From NCBI RefSeq assembly GCF_910592395.1, contig NC_088318.1, positions 1,800,001-1,864,000 of the forward strand: 64,000 bases of DNA, written 5' to 3'. Source of the stretch: Lineus longissimus (lineage: Eukaryota > Nemertea > Pilidiophora > Heteronemertea > Lineidae). Position 1 is the stretch's first letter; every line of letters starts with the position of its first letter. This document shows positions 34,368 to 45,678 of the stretch, in pieces. The position numbers were made by a program, and so were the translations under genes. A model generated the notes under the pieces. It did not search any database and was not told the DNA's origin. It saw nothing but the letters and a program-made list of their open reading frames with translations.

Positions 34368-36231
34368 TGTGGTGTTAGCCGTTCGAAATAATCTGATTTA
34401 AAAGTGTGAGAATTTTCTTGTGTTCCTCACTTTCTACCAAATGAACTGGAAACTATGATTTTTACTCCACACCAAATATCACATAATCGCATGTCATATC
34501 CAGTTGAGTCGTAATCCAAGGTTTTATGCAAATGATGTCAACATCTGTTTGATTTTATTTTATCAAAAACCATTTAGGTATCACTTCCAGAATCCTTGCC
34601 TAGAATCCAATGCAATATTGTTATCCAGTGATTGAAGCGCAAGCTCCTAAGTGGTGAAAAAATCAATATTACTTTAAAAACTTTTTAAATCTAGCTATGC
34701 GCTTCGTAATCCTTGCTACATATTGCATCCCTCAGACCAGTTGAGGGGTTGGACGCATCCGTTAGACATTTGCATTTCACTTTAATAATCCACTCGCTGA
34801 TGATAATCATGCATATACATCCGCCACTAAAAGAATTCTAGCGTTTTTGCTGATATTTCCTACAAGATCTTGTCTCACAGGTGCGTATTCCTTTGGTACC
34901 GGAGAATAGTAACTTAGCCAATCACAATAAACAAAATTGAATTCTACACTTTCTTCACCCTAGCATAAGACCACGTATCATGCAGCCGTGAATTTTTTTT
35001 ACCGTATATATTCCGTTCATGAACCGATTCTGCCTTGTGTTAATTCATGAAATATTTCATCAATTTCCCTCTGGGAAATTTCTTATTCATAATCCAGTTT
35101 CCAGCTTGAACAATATGTCACATTGAATGTAAGTTGTATCCAAATCTGTAGTAATTCCACGATGGCGTCCTTGTAAATGAATTACGTTTCGTGATAAAGG
35201 GTATGTATATCTAACAGTAATTTTGCCACTGGGCAGTAATGTCACATAGAATGCATGATTTATTCTGATTTGTTGGATCGAAAACTGATCAAACGATTTG
35301 TTGAATATCTTTAAAACTGATCAAATTGTATGTCCTCTGCTTTGTTATGATCCAAAGCAATGAGTCAAATCAAATAGGAAATTGATCAACAGCTGATCCA
35401 GTTTTTGATAACAAGTTTTTGCAATCCTTTAACATGAATTATGCTTTGTTATAAAACTGCTGGTTTGCCGGAGTTCTGTGTAGTTTCTAAAGTTTTTTAT
35501 CCATCCATCTCGTCTGCTGTGACATCTGTGTGAACGAAAAAACAGAGTTTGGCAAGAAAAGCATCAAAGCTACGGACAAGATCTTACACTTCATGGAAGT
35601 AGTTTGTTTTTTTTTTGTTTTTTTGTTTTTAAACATTCGTTTATTTCTTCATAGTAGTTGATGAAATTGAATGTAGGGGGCCTGGAGAGCTGTGGCTTGA
35701 TCTATGTTGCCTCATTGATCTAGCTATGAGGCTATGATGATGCTGACAACAACATCTTTACTGTCTGAAAGCATTTCCTTCCCTGTCACGCAAAGATGCA
35801 TGGTCAGTCATGAACTGACGGTCACCAGAGATGGCTAAACTCCGGCACACCCAACAATCCTGAATATCCCTTCGCTTCATTCAATTAGCCATTGATGAAT
35901 AATTGCAAATCTTTTTGACAGATATCGTGGTTTACACTACACTTACCTCTGATATAGCATGCTCCTCATTCATTATATTACCTCAAGATCACTTGTTCAA
36001 CTTGATACATACTAAAAATAGAAATGATGGAAAGAGAATGAGAATAATGAGACTTTAATGAAGTTCACCTTCTCCGGTGTTGTACCAAATGGAGTTAATC
36101 CACACGCTTTGTAACTTGCAATAGTACTCGTAGTAGATCGGTCCTAGTGCAGGAAATGCATATTCACATCAGCAATGTTGTTTCATAAAAATCAGTGGAT
36201 TCAATTGATATTGTAATGGACTAGGGGACTC

Positions 36232-36253
36232 GGGGGGGGGGGGGGGGGGGGGG
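36232..36253. repeat. (G)22 homopolymer
   Basis: 22 consecutive G on the plus strand. Exact length may be unreliable in any assembly. It could form a G-quadruplex. Confidence 0.9.
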
Positions 36254-36463
36254 ATCCTTATAAGTGGGACAGCAAGGTCAGTGTACCTTATCAAGGCCGA
36301 TGCAAACATTGTAACTTAATGATAATGCCAAGTACTGGTTAGATAAATGCATAACGTTGCATAACATTACTGACTCCAAGCAATGAATAGCATAAGACGA
36401 AATCACCAATTTAGTGATTTTTACTAGTTCAGCTACCAGTCTTCGTGTAAATAAAGACTTGAG

Positions 36464-36537
36464 CAACCACTGGATCTCTTTCTTTAACCACTGGATCTCT
36501 TTAACCACTGGATCTCTTTAACCACTGGATCTCTTTA
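36464..36537. repeat. 18-bp tandem repeat
   Basis: About four units of CTGGATCTCTTTAACCAC, the first with an inserted TTCT. Local duplication; no coding sense. Confidence 0.8.
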
Positions 36538-36960
36538 AAAGCTTTGTTTTCCAAGCAACATTTCTCTCATACTGCGTATATTTTCAGGATATCAAAGCAC
36601 TTCTTGCCTGCAGCATCCGCCCTCTTGGTTATAAATGTATCAATTACTTTCAAGTAACACCAATTACCTGTTAATAAAGTCAACTAAATATGACCATTTG
36701 CAAAACTTATTACTTTGAAGTGATAATTTTGCTCTTTGTTATGTTTGTAATGATACCATTATGGAAGTTTATGTTATATTTCTCTGTCACCCATCCATTG
36801 ATGGCCACCCTCGGCATTACTTATCTTCTGTGATGTGGTTAGCATGTCGACCACAACTCCCAAGGAAATTTGTTTGAACATATTTTATTACGTGGAAGTA
36901 TCATACAAGTTAATTTGAGGCCATTTCAACCCTTGAGCAGTGTCATGTTTGAAGTTATTG

Positions 36961-37078
36961 GGTGATATGAATAAAGAGTAGTAAATGCTTTTATCTAAAA
37001 CTCCATGTACATTTACACTTGGCCTTTCTGTACAAAATTGGAGTAAAAGCATTTGCTAGCCTTTATTCATATCATCCA
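36961..37078. repeat. Foldback (inverted repeat), about 120 bp
   Basis: The left arm GATATGAATAAAG, a 5-nt mismatch, then AAATGCTTTTA recurs inverted at the right with the same spacing; CTCC/GGAG closes the arms and TGTACA/TGTACA pairs inside the loop. Could be a tiny MITE or a hairpin transcript. No target duplication recognised. Confidence 0.7.
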
Positions 37079-37617
37079 TCGTCTGGGATTGGGGATGTTT
37101 GTCCAGGAGGTTGCTAGAATGTAAAGTCAGTCAAAATGAAAAAAACTGCCTGTCAATCCCCAATTTCTCGTTTTCATCATGTTTGGGCTCAGATGGTGAT
37201 GTCCAGATATAGCATGGGGCAGGTTGGGGCCAACTGGTTTTATACCTTATCCAAATTTGTTTCACTTGTTCTTTGTCAGTCTATGGCTTACAATTTGATG
37301 CAACTGTAAAAAGACACTTTTTCACTGCATGCAACTTGCGTTTATGATTAAAGACATCACTATAAATTGCTATCTTCGGAGCAAAAGAGCACAGCTTTGA
37401 GGCGATGTCAATGTAAGATGTACAATAGAGTGCTTTCAATCAGGAAGTCAACATCATGATGGCATTAGAAACGGTACACTTGTTTTGAGTTCTGCTGATA
37501 CAACCAATTTGAATCAATGGGTGACCTGATCAAAGTGCAATGCAAATTTAGAAAGAAAACCATTCTTTGGTGTATCATCAACAACTGGTTTAGAATTTCA
37601 ATTAAGTCAGTCTTGAA

Positions 37618-37662
37618 TGATGCATGATCAAGTCTTACAAGAGTTTCTGAATGGAACCATAT
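37618..37662. repeat. Dispersed 45-bp repeat, copy 1
   Basis: Matches 59156-59200 at 40 of 45 positions in the same orientation (core GTCTTACAAGAGTTTCTGAA). Flanks are unrelated. Probably a fragment of an unnamed repeat family. Confidence 0.5.
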
Positions 37663-39614
37663 CGTGGGCGTTACCAGTATCTGCTGATTGGCAAATTGTT
37701 CTGATGCTGCGAGAAGTTCGTTTGTTTTGGCAACAATCTGTAATCTGAATGCCAAGCTGTTTGGAAAAAAGCAGTTGCCTTGTAACAGTGCCAGGTGCCT
37801 CACCATAATCTGCTTGAGTTGCTTCCGAGCATTAGGGAACTTTAAAAATCTTTGATGTTCATCTGATTCCTTGTCAGAGATTTTCTTTTTAGAAGTGGCT
37901 GTGTGGAGTACCTAATGGTTGATCAATGTGTCTTTCCGCCGTGGGAAAGTTATAGTTACCATCTGTATGATTGAAATCTTGGGGATGTTGGTGTAAATTT
38001 AAAAAATGTTGTTACTTTGGTAAAAATGCTTACTATTGTGATATGGGTAAAACACTCTTTATCTTCAATCAATGGATGGGTTTTATCAAGAATTCATAAA
38101 GAATACACCCCGACTTAAAGCAATGATCAGATTTGACGAGTTGGGTTCAATCCAGACTTCAAGGCTGATTGAATAATGATAACCCCAATGGCTAGATGAC
38201 GCTATGTCAGATGACACTGAATACTCAGCCATCGTCACAAATTGAAATCGACAAACTCAATCATGTTGGCTGCTTTTTGTCGACGTTTGGCGACACTACC
38301 AAAATTCTATTAGTCTAAGTTATCGTTTTAGAAGACTTGCTGGATAAGGAATGGATCAAAACGATCGGAATGGATTGCTGTTTGAAGACTTTAAAACTCC
38401 CATTTATTGCTTTATTTGATATTGGACAAAGCAGTTCGCTGTTGTTAGAAGCAAGTTAGTTAAGTCGATTTTAAGGCACCACTACTTACTTCTTAGAAGA
38501 TTGTAGAACACTGGGGTAATTTTAAGCTTATGTAAAGTGGCATGCCCACAATGTAGGCAGGATTTTGCTCACTGTCTTGTTTCTGTTATTCAAAACATCG
38601 TGTGTACGGCAAAAAAGGAATATCTGATAATGAAATGGTGTCGGCTCTTTTGCTCTCTATTCTTATCTGCCCGCAGCTCAGTCACGTCGAGCCCATCATA
38701 AAAACCAACAAAATATTACTTTATGGATGGATCACGTAATATCAAACATAAAAAACATACATAACTTGTATAAGTAGATCTAGTAATGGCACACAGTTTG
38801 TGTCAAAGATCTTGAGTAGTTGGTGTCCGATATGACTCACTTGTGTTTTGCTGAAGAGGGATGTTTTTGCTATATTTCCTGTCTGGGCAAAGGTGCCAAG
38901 AGAAAAAACTGGTTTATGATCTTACATCTCTCTCTAGGATCCATTAGGGCTTGGTATAAAGAGTATTGTGATGATGGGAAGTAACTTCATGAGACCTTGG
39001 CAGGTGTGTTACTTTGTTAGGTTCGCTGAGTGCTGGTGATATCTATCGAGGTAATGGCTAAATGTTTTGGAGTCTTTCAGGTCACTGGTTGAGGCACATC
39101 ATCACCAGTTCTGCAGCTTTGCAATGAATTTGCTTCACCGATGGCTCTTGAGCCATGAGGACAAATTCCCAACTTTGCCAGTGATCTTGTTTCACAAATG
39201 ACTCAGTACACCATACTGTATATGATACATAGCTGATGGGTATAAATGTCTCTCTACTGCCTGTTGTTTTTGGCTGCTCCTTTCAATCTCGGTGAGAGCT
39301 GCGAAAAACAAGTATTTGGTGTCTCGAATTCGGCTGCCATTTGAGAGCAGCTCTTGTACAATGTGAGTGCTGCCAAGTCGATGCTCCAGCTTCCTCTGCT
39401 AATGGCCCTCATTAAGCCTTAAGCAAAATATTGACATTTCTTTCTTTCGCCTTTAGCTGACGCGTTGTCCTTGACAACTGACGGCTCTATTGGCGTCATA
39501 TGAATGTGACCTGGCAAGACGTGCGATTCGGAAGGTGACAAGCCTCAGGCCAAAAGCTAATAGCAAGATTATTGTAACGCTTAACATTTTATTTCTTTGA
39601 GCATGAAAGCTTTA

Positions 39615-39640
39615 CCGCGATAACAGTTTTGTTATCGCGG
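39615..39640. repeat. Perfect 11-bp hairpin
   Basis: CCGCGATAACA, loop GTTT, TGTTATCGCGG. The stem is perfect and GC-rich at its base. Possible MITE end or foldback; no gene end adjoins it, so a terminator role is unsupported. Confidence 0.7.
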
Positions 39641-40140
39641 GCTTACTTGTTTGCTGAAGGGCATGACAGAAGACGTTACTCCTTCACAGGGAAATAATAC
39701 AGGAGGGTGATTCTCCTTGATCAACTGCGACTTCAACACCTCAACAGGGAATATTGTCCTCCTGCCCTGTAATATTTGCCTCTCACCCGTCTGTGCCATT
39801 TGCGTGTGCTTGTGAAACTATCGCAATGAGAGTTTCAGACTAATAACCTATTGATGTATTCATGACCAAGCGCACAGACACAAGGATGAGACAGTTAATG
39901 ATGCCACGTCGCGGTAAACATGTTTTCGTCTTGGCTAGGTTGTTGACCTCAGGATGCTCCAACATTCAGTTTGAGAAAAGGCCAACACATGTTAACTTGT
40001 TCTCCACTGATAAGTCAATCTTGTTGATGTTGAAATGCTCAAAAGGAAATGAACAGTCAGTGAGAACAAATTTGATTGTAAATCTATCTGGAGTGGTCAA
40101 CTTCGGATATTGTCTCCGGATGTTGTCTCCAGTCGGAACA

Positions 40141-40393
40141 CTTGCAGATGTGAACTCCTTGGCAACACTTGCAGATGTGAACTCCTTGACAACACTTGCA
40201 GATGTGAACTCCTTGACAACACTTGCAGATGTGAACTCCTTGGCAACACTTGCAGATGTGAACTCCTTGACAACACTTGCAGATGTGAACTCCTTGGCAA
40301 CACTTGCAGATGTGAACTCCTTGACAACACTTGCAGATGTAAACTCCTTGACAACACTTGCAGATGTGAACTCCTTGACAACACTTGCAGATA
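40141..40393. repeat. 27-bp minisatellite, 9 full copies plus a partial
   Basis: Units of CTTGCAGATGTGAACTCCTT plus GACAACA or GGCAACA start at 40141, 40168, 40195, 40222, 40249, 40276, 40303, 40330, 40357, with a partial at 40384 and a diverged trace at 40441. As 27 is a multiple of 3, most frames stay open (plus: TLADVNSLT; minus: EFTSASVVK). The surrounding ORFs show no other protein features, so I treat it as non-coding. Confidence 0.92.
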
Positions 40394-43300
40394 GAGGAAC
40401 CCTGATATAAGTCTGACATTCCATCAACTTCTTGCGGACACTTGCAGATCTACCTAACCCTGATAGCTGCCGGACCTTCGTGCCAGACCCAGAAATGCAG
40501 ATTGTTTCCCGGGATACAGTGATAAATAGGCGTTTGGATGTGGACTATGGTAATGGTTTTGGGCATATCCGTAAACACACACCATTCAATGGACCCTGAT
40601 TGATGTTAATCTACCAGAATCGACCACCATTTCCTTGGCGTGACTGCACAGTCGCCGCATCAAATCAATCAAATATCAGATGGACGAGGAGTTTGGCCAG
40701 TTCTGCCTTGGGAAGGGAAGGAAAATCAGCGATTGGTGGTATCCTGGAAATACTCACGAGGTGTGATTGAGTCAAGGTCTGATTTGCCTCTTTCCGATGA
40801 GCGTCTCCTGCGGCATAGTAATGGCTGAACTTTGCCGAGTTATGCGGTCAGCATTTGTCGATTCAGAAGTCATCCAGAAACATCAAAGGCTGACCGCATA
40901 AGTGGCCATTTTGTTTCCCCATAACAAAGTTTGACCACTAGAGACACTGATTTAAAGGGTTTGCTGTACTTTTGAAAGTTGATTCTGATCAAGGAAGTTA
41001 GGTGTGGGAAGAGGTGCAGTTGGATTTGAACATAATGAAAGTAGGTAATTTTGCCCAAGCCTCCTGATTGAGATTGATGTGTATTGATCTTGGAACCGTG
41101 ATCTTGGTGAGACTGTCGTAATTTGTGTAGGAAGTAACTTTAAAGGTCAGAGTCGGAAACCTCGTGTGACTAACGCTATCTCTAAGGACACATTTCTCTC
41201 GGGTGCATTGGTAGAGTAATGAAAGTAACTTACTTGGCACACATCATTTAGCTTGATCAGTATTGATTCCTGAACCTTGTGTGACCAGGGAATGCGGACG
41301 AAGTCATCATTCGTAGCAAGGTCCAATCAATATCAACGTCATTTGTGGACAAAAAACCTTCCTTTTGCTTCCATATAGGACTGGTCGGGGTTTTTGTTTG
41401 TAATGGAGGAAGAGTCCTTAACCGAGCTGGTTGATCAGTAATGATCCTAGAACCCAGACCTGCCACAGCTGTTCTACCCTCTGGTAAAACCTGCTGCAAT
41501 CCAGGGAAGCTGGCCACAATCCATCTGTACCCCAGGCCAACCACAGTTCTGCGGGCAACAAATCTCCAACAGATGAGAGTGACACCACGCAGTCACAACA
41601 AATCAGTTTTTCCTCACGAAATCACTTTTATTTATGTCTCCTTTGAGGAATTAGAAAATCAATGATTTGGGACAAGGAATTAGATTAAGTGCAAGTTCAT
41701 TTCATGGGCTTTTGAACCCAATTGATGGATTCTGATTCAAATCCTAACGTTTGAGGAGTCGCCAAGATACCTGGGAACGACTTTCAATCATCGACTGACT
41801 TGTTTTGGAGTATGGAAGGACTGCGATCACAGATTCAGCCACTTCAAATTTCTCCAAACTAAGCAAGATGAATGATACCAAGTGCTCAGGTGGAAACTCT
41901 TGCAAAACTACAGCCCCTTAAAGACCGGAAGGAGGTTAAAATCTGACCCTGGCCGAGAAGTTCAAATACATGTCCAACCCTATGTTAGTAAAAATCCAGA
42001 AACAGCAATGAAGTGAAGAGAGGAAGCAGACAACACAATATTGACTACAAGCCCACAGAAGCCAACAGAACTCCCACAGAGGAGAGATCAGATGGTGTCA
42101 ACATGAAGGATCAGCTGCAATGGAGACTGGGTGGAATTGCGGAGGAAGAGAGATGGGAGAATCAGAGAGCACTGTCCTTAGTATTTGTGTCACCGATGAG
42201 TGAAAAAAGATTTTTGCTGTCTGGTTCATACCGAGAGGTGCACGACTGACGTTCAGGCCAATTTGTCATTCAGGGAAGACTTCTGTTGTTGGCCTAGCAT
42301 CTATTCTTGTGCTGGCGACATTCAAGAAGGTTAATGATGTGTCATTATGATACCCATCCCCACGCTCTCTGTCTCTCTGGTCGGAGTGATTACGTTACTG
42401 GGGCACAATGTCAGTTTACAAAAACAAAAATCGCGTCATTAGTGAGCTACAGGGCTGCTTTGATGAAGTTTTTAGATATCAATGCAACATTTATTAAAAG
42501 ATAAGTCGTCTGAGAGCCACAATGCTGTTTTTGATGATGAAATCACTGTGAACAATAACGCAGCAAAATAGGCCTTTTTTATTTGTCTTCAGGTAAGCCG
42601 AAACTCTTGTATTGTTACGTTAAAATTTGGCATTAATCTCTTAAAGGTTCTCAGTAATGTTAGAAGGGTTTGTTCCTATTCCTTTTGATGGATACAGAAT
42701 AATAGGGGAAGCTCGCCCTTTTGCCATTTGGTTCTATCAACAGATGTCTAGTGCAATTCGTTTTCAGCATCTTAAAGGAGTACATGTATGTATTTGTTGT
42801 CAGTTTGACTGGTGAATATATTGTTGTCCGAAATGTCAAACAAACCTGGTGAATCTGGAGGCAAGATTTCATCTGCCTTCAGACGTCTGAGGAAAGTTCC
42901 ATCTTCATTGTGTGGTGATGTAATTTCTTTAAGTGTCTTAATTATATTGTTGTTGCCAACTCCTAGTTTCAACTCTGCGAAATGACACCATGTCAATATC
43001 TTCCTAGACCCAAAGCTACTTCTTTAAAAAGACCTTATTCAAAGGATTAAACATTCGCCATAACATTTAAACCTAGCAATCCTTGCAGCACAATTTACAG
43101 CTGTGATCAAAACAAGGCTTTTCATATTCCAATACTAGCAGTATATAAGCCGCTTTCAAAATAGGACTTGATGCCTCGTCGTTGGTTGTCAATTTAGACT
43201 TCAAATGACATCCAAAACTTTCAGCTGGTACCTCAACTCTTGTCTTCAGTTTCAGTCTACCCCAGCAGTCTTGATGACCAAGAATGACCAGTGAGGTATT

Positions 43301-43993
43301 ATATTGTTAAGTCCGATGTTCGGAGCGGTGAGCTACTTGCTTGCCTTTATCTAGTACTAATCCAGATTGGTGAAAGAATTGAAATACACCCACGGAGCGA
43401 GTGATTTTATCCTCTGTGTGCTTATTTCATTTACCTATAGCTTGAAGCTTACTTTTAAACCTTACTGAGATGAGTTTATTTATTATTAAAGCGTGGGTTG
43501 TCGTAAGGGTTTTGTGGTTCCAAAGACTTTTGTTCAAGGTGTCGGCTTCTAAAGCAACCTGCAACCGAGCGCAAAGTAATTGCCTGCGATCATGATTGCA
43601 TGCGACAGAAGTTGCTTGTTTATGATGGTCATTGCAGGTGCCAGCGATAAGAATGGGTGATCGCACTGACCTCCAATCAGTTTCAAACCAAGTGATTACC
43701 GGTTTCATCCCCACAGGAGAGATCGGTTTGTGGTGCAGAGCAAGAAACAAGCAAGTTGATGAAGAGCACTGAATGCTAAATGTGCTCTAGTTTTAGGCCT
43801 GCCAGACACATTTTTGATGAAAGTGCCAAAGATGTATTCCTTTTTGTAACAAGTTGATGATGCAAATCAGGATTCACTTTAGGCTTTTGTGATACAAAGA
43901 ATTAAAAAAGGCTTCAGTTTTTATTAATTCTTGATGACAGGAAATGTCTGCGACACACAAAAGTGGAAGCACATATTTACTGGTGCTGATTTT

Positions 43994-44038
43994 TGGCTCA
44001 CCGTAGGGGAGTCTATACAATACCGCAGTGTCCGTCGT

Positions 44039-44103
<65 letters not shown>

Positions 44104-45678
44104 CGTCGTATCCTAGTTCAAAAACAGTGGCACGTTTCTTAACCGCTAGGCCTATGAACTTAAAACTTTGTACACATGACCCCCTAGGTCAGATGACCCG
44201 TGACACTAAATTTCTGTCCGATCTGATTCTCTACTTGGCCACCAGGGGGCCAAATGTGGATATCTAAAAAGTGTGATATCTCGCTTATTAGTGACTTGTT
44301 TTCGATGAAACTTTTGTTGTAGGTACTCATAGCAAATATACATCTTATATCATACGGGTTTTTAATTTGACCTACTTTTCAAGGTCACAGAGGTCATATG
44401 GCGTAAATTGGCCGTTAGAGTGTAAACTATGGCACGTTTCTTAACCACTAAAGCTATGAACTTGAAACTTGGTACATATAACCCCCTATATCACATAGCC
44501 TCTGGTGCTGAATTTCAGTTTGATCTGATTCTCAACTTTGCCACCAGGGGGCCAAAAGTGGAAATCTAAAAAGTGTGATATCTCGCTTATAAGTGACTTG
44601 TTTTCGATAAAATTTTTATGGTAGGTACCCTTAGGAAGAATACATCACATATCTTACGGGTTTTCAATTTGACCTACTTTTCAAGGTCACAGAGGTCATA
44701 TGGCGTAAATTGGCCGTTAGAGTGTAAACTATGGCACGTTTCTTATCCACTAAAGCTATGAACTTGAAACTTGTTACATATAACCCCCTATATCACATAG
44801 CCTCTGGTGCTGAATTTCAGTTTGATCTGATTCTCAACTTTGCCACCAGGGGGCCAAAAGTGGAAATCTAAAAAGTGTGATATCCCGCTTATAAGTGACT
44901 TGTTTTCGATAAAATTTTTATGGTAGGTACCCTTAGGAAGAATACATCACATATCTTACGGGTTTTCAATTTGACCTACTTTTCAAGGTCACAGAGGTCA
45001 TATGGCGTAAATTGGCCGTTAGAGTGTAAACTATGGCACGTTTCTTAACCAGTAAAGCTATGAACTTGAAACTTGGTGCATATAACCCCCTACATCAGAT
45101 AACCTCTGATGCCAAATTTTGGCTTGATCTGATTCTTTATTCGGCCACCAGGGGGCCATAATGGAAAAAGTAAGAAGTGCAATATCTTGCTTATTTTTAG
45201 TGATTCGTTTTCAATAACATTTTTATGGTAGGTTCTCCTAGCAAGGATACATCACATATCATATGAGTTTTTGATCTGACCTGCTTTTCAAGGTCACAGA
45301 GGTCAAATGGCGTAAATTTGTCGTTTGATTGTAACTATGGCACGTTTCTTAACCACTAAAGTTTTGAACTTGAAATTTGATACACATGACTCCCTACGTC
45401 ATGTCACCTCGGACACCGAATTTCGATCTGATCTGGTACTCAACTCGGCCACCAGGAGGCCAAAACTAAAATAGGTAAAAAGTGCAATATCTCGTTTATT
45501 ATTGACTTGTTTTTGATGATATTCTTATGGTACTTACTCCAAGCAACGATACATCACATGTCATACCGACTTTGGTTTGACCTATATACTATACATGTAC
45601 AATGTGTCTTAATCTGGATGAATTACAAAGCACCAAATATCTATATGGTGAGCACAATGGCCCCTGGCCGTTTCATTT
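43994..45678. mobile_element. Modular repeat element, copy 3 (five modules)
   Basis: Begins TTGGCTCACCGTAGGGGAGT and a GTC array at 44041-44103, then modules starting at 44129, 44431, 44733, 45035 and 45339 (period 302-304), and ends GGTGAGCACAATGGCCCCTG with TTTCATT. Modules two and three are almost identical, showing recent tandem duplication. Four modules have intact AAGGTCACAGAGGTCA (44381, 44683, 44985, 45290) and four intact CCACCAGGGGG (44239, 44541, 44843, 45145). Confidence 0.8.
44041..44103. repeat. (GTC)21 microsatellite inside repeat copy 3
   Basis: 21 pure GTC units at the same place as in the other copies. Confidence 0.95.

Larger units (their letters stand above)
34400..43993. 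other. Gene-poor stretch upstream of the GPCR
   Basis: I find no credible exon. Contents are a T-rich run near 35610, G22 at 36232, an 18-bp tandem repeat near 36467, a 120-bp foldback at 36961, a perfect small hairpin at 39615 and a 27-bp minisatellite at 40141. It may hold 5' UTR exons and enhancers of the GPCR, or be intron of the TEP gene; neither is shown. Confidence 0.5.

Noticed and set aside
40141-40393. CRISPR-like regular array
   Set aside because: Repeats are contiguous with no unique spacers, and the genome is animal.
39862-40410. 182-codon ORF with LADVNS repeats
   Set aside because: Openness comes from the 27-bp period; several other frames over the array are also open and the unique part has no known motif.
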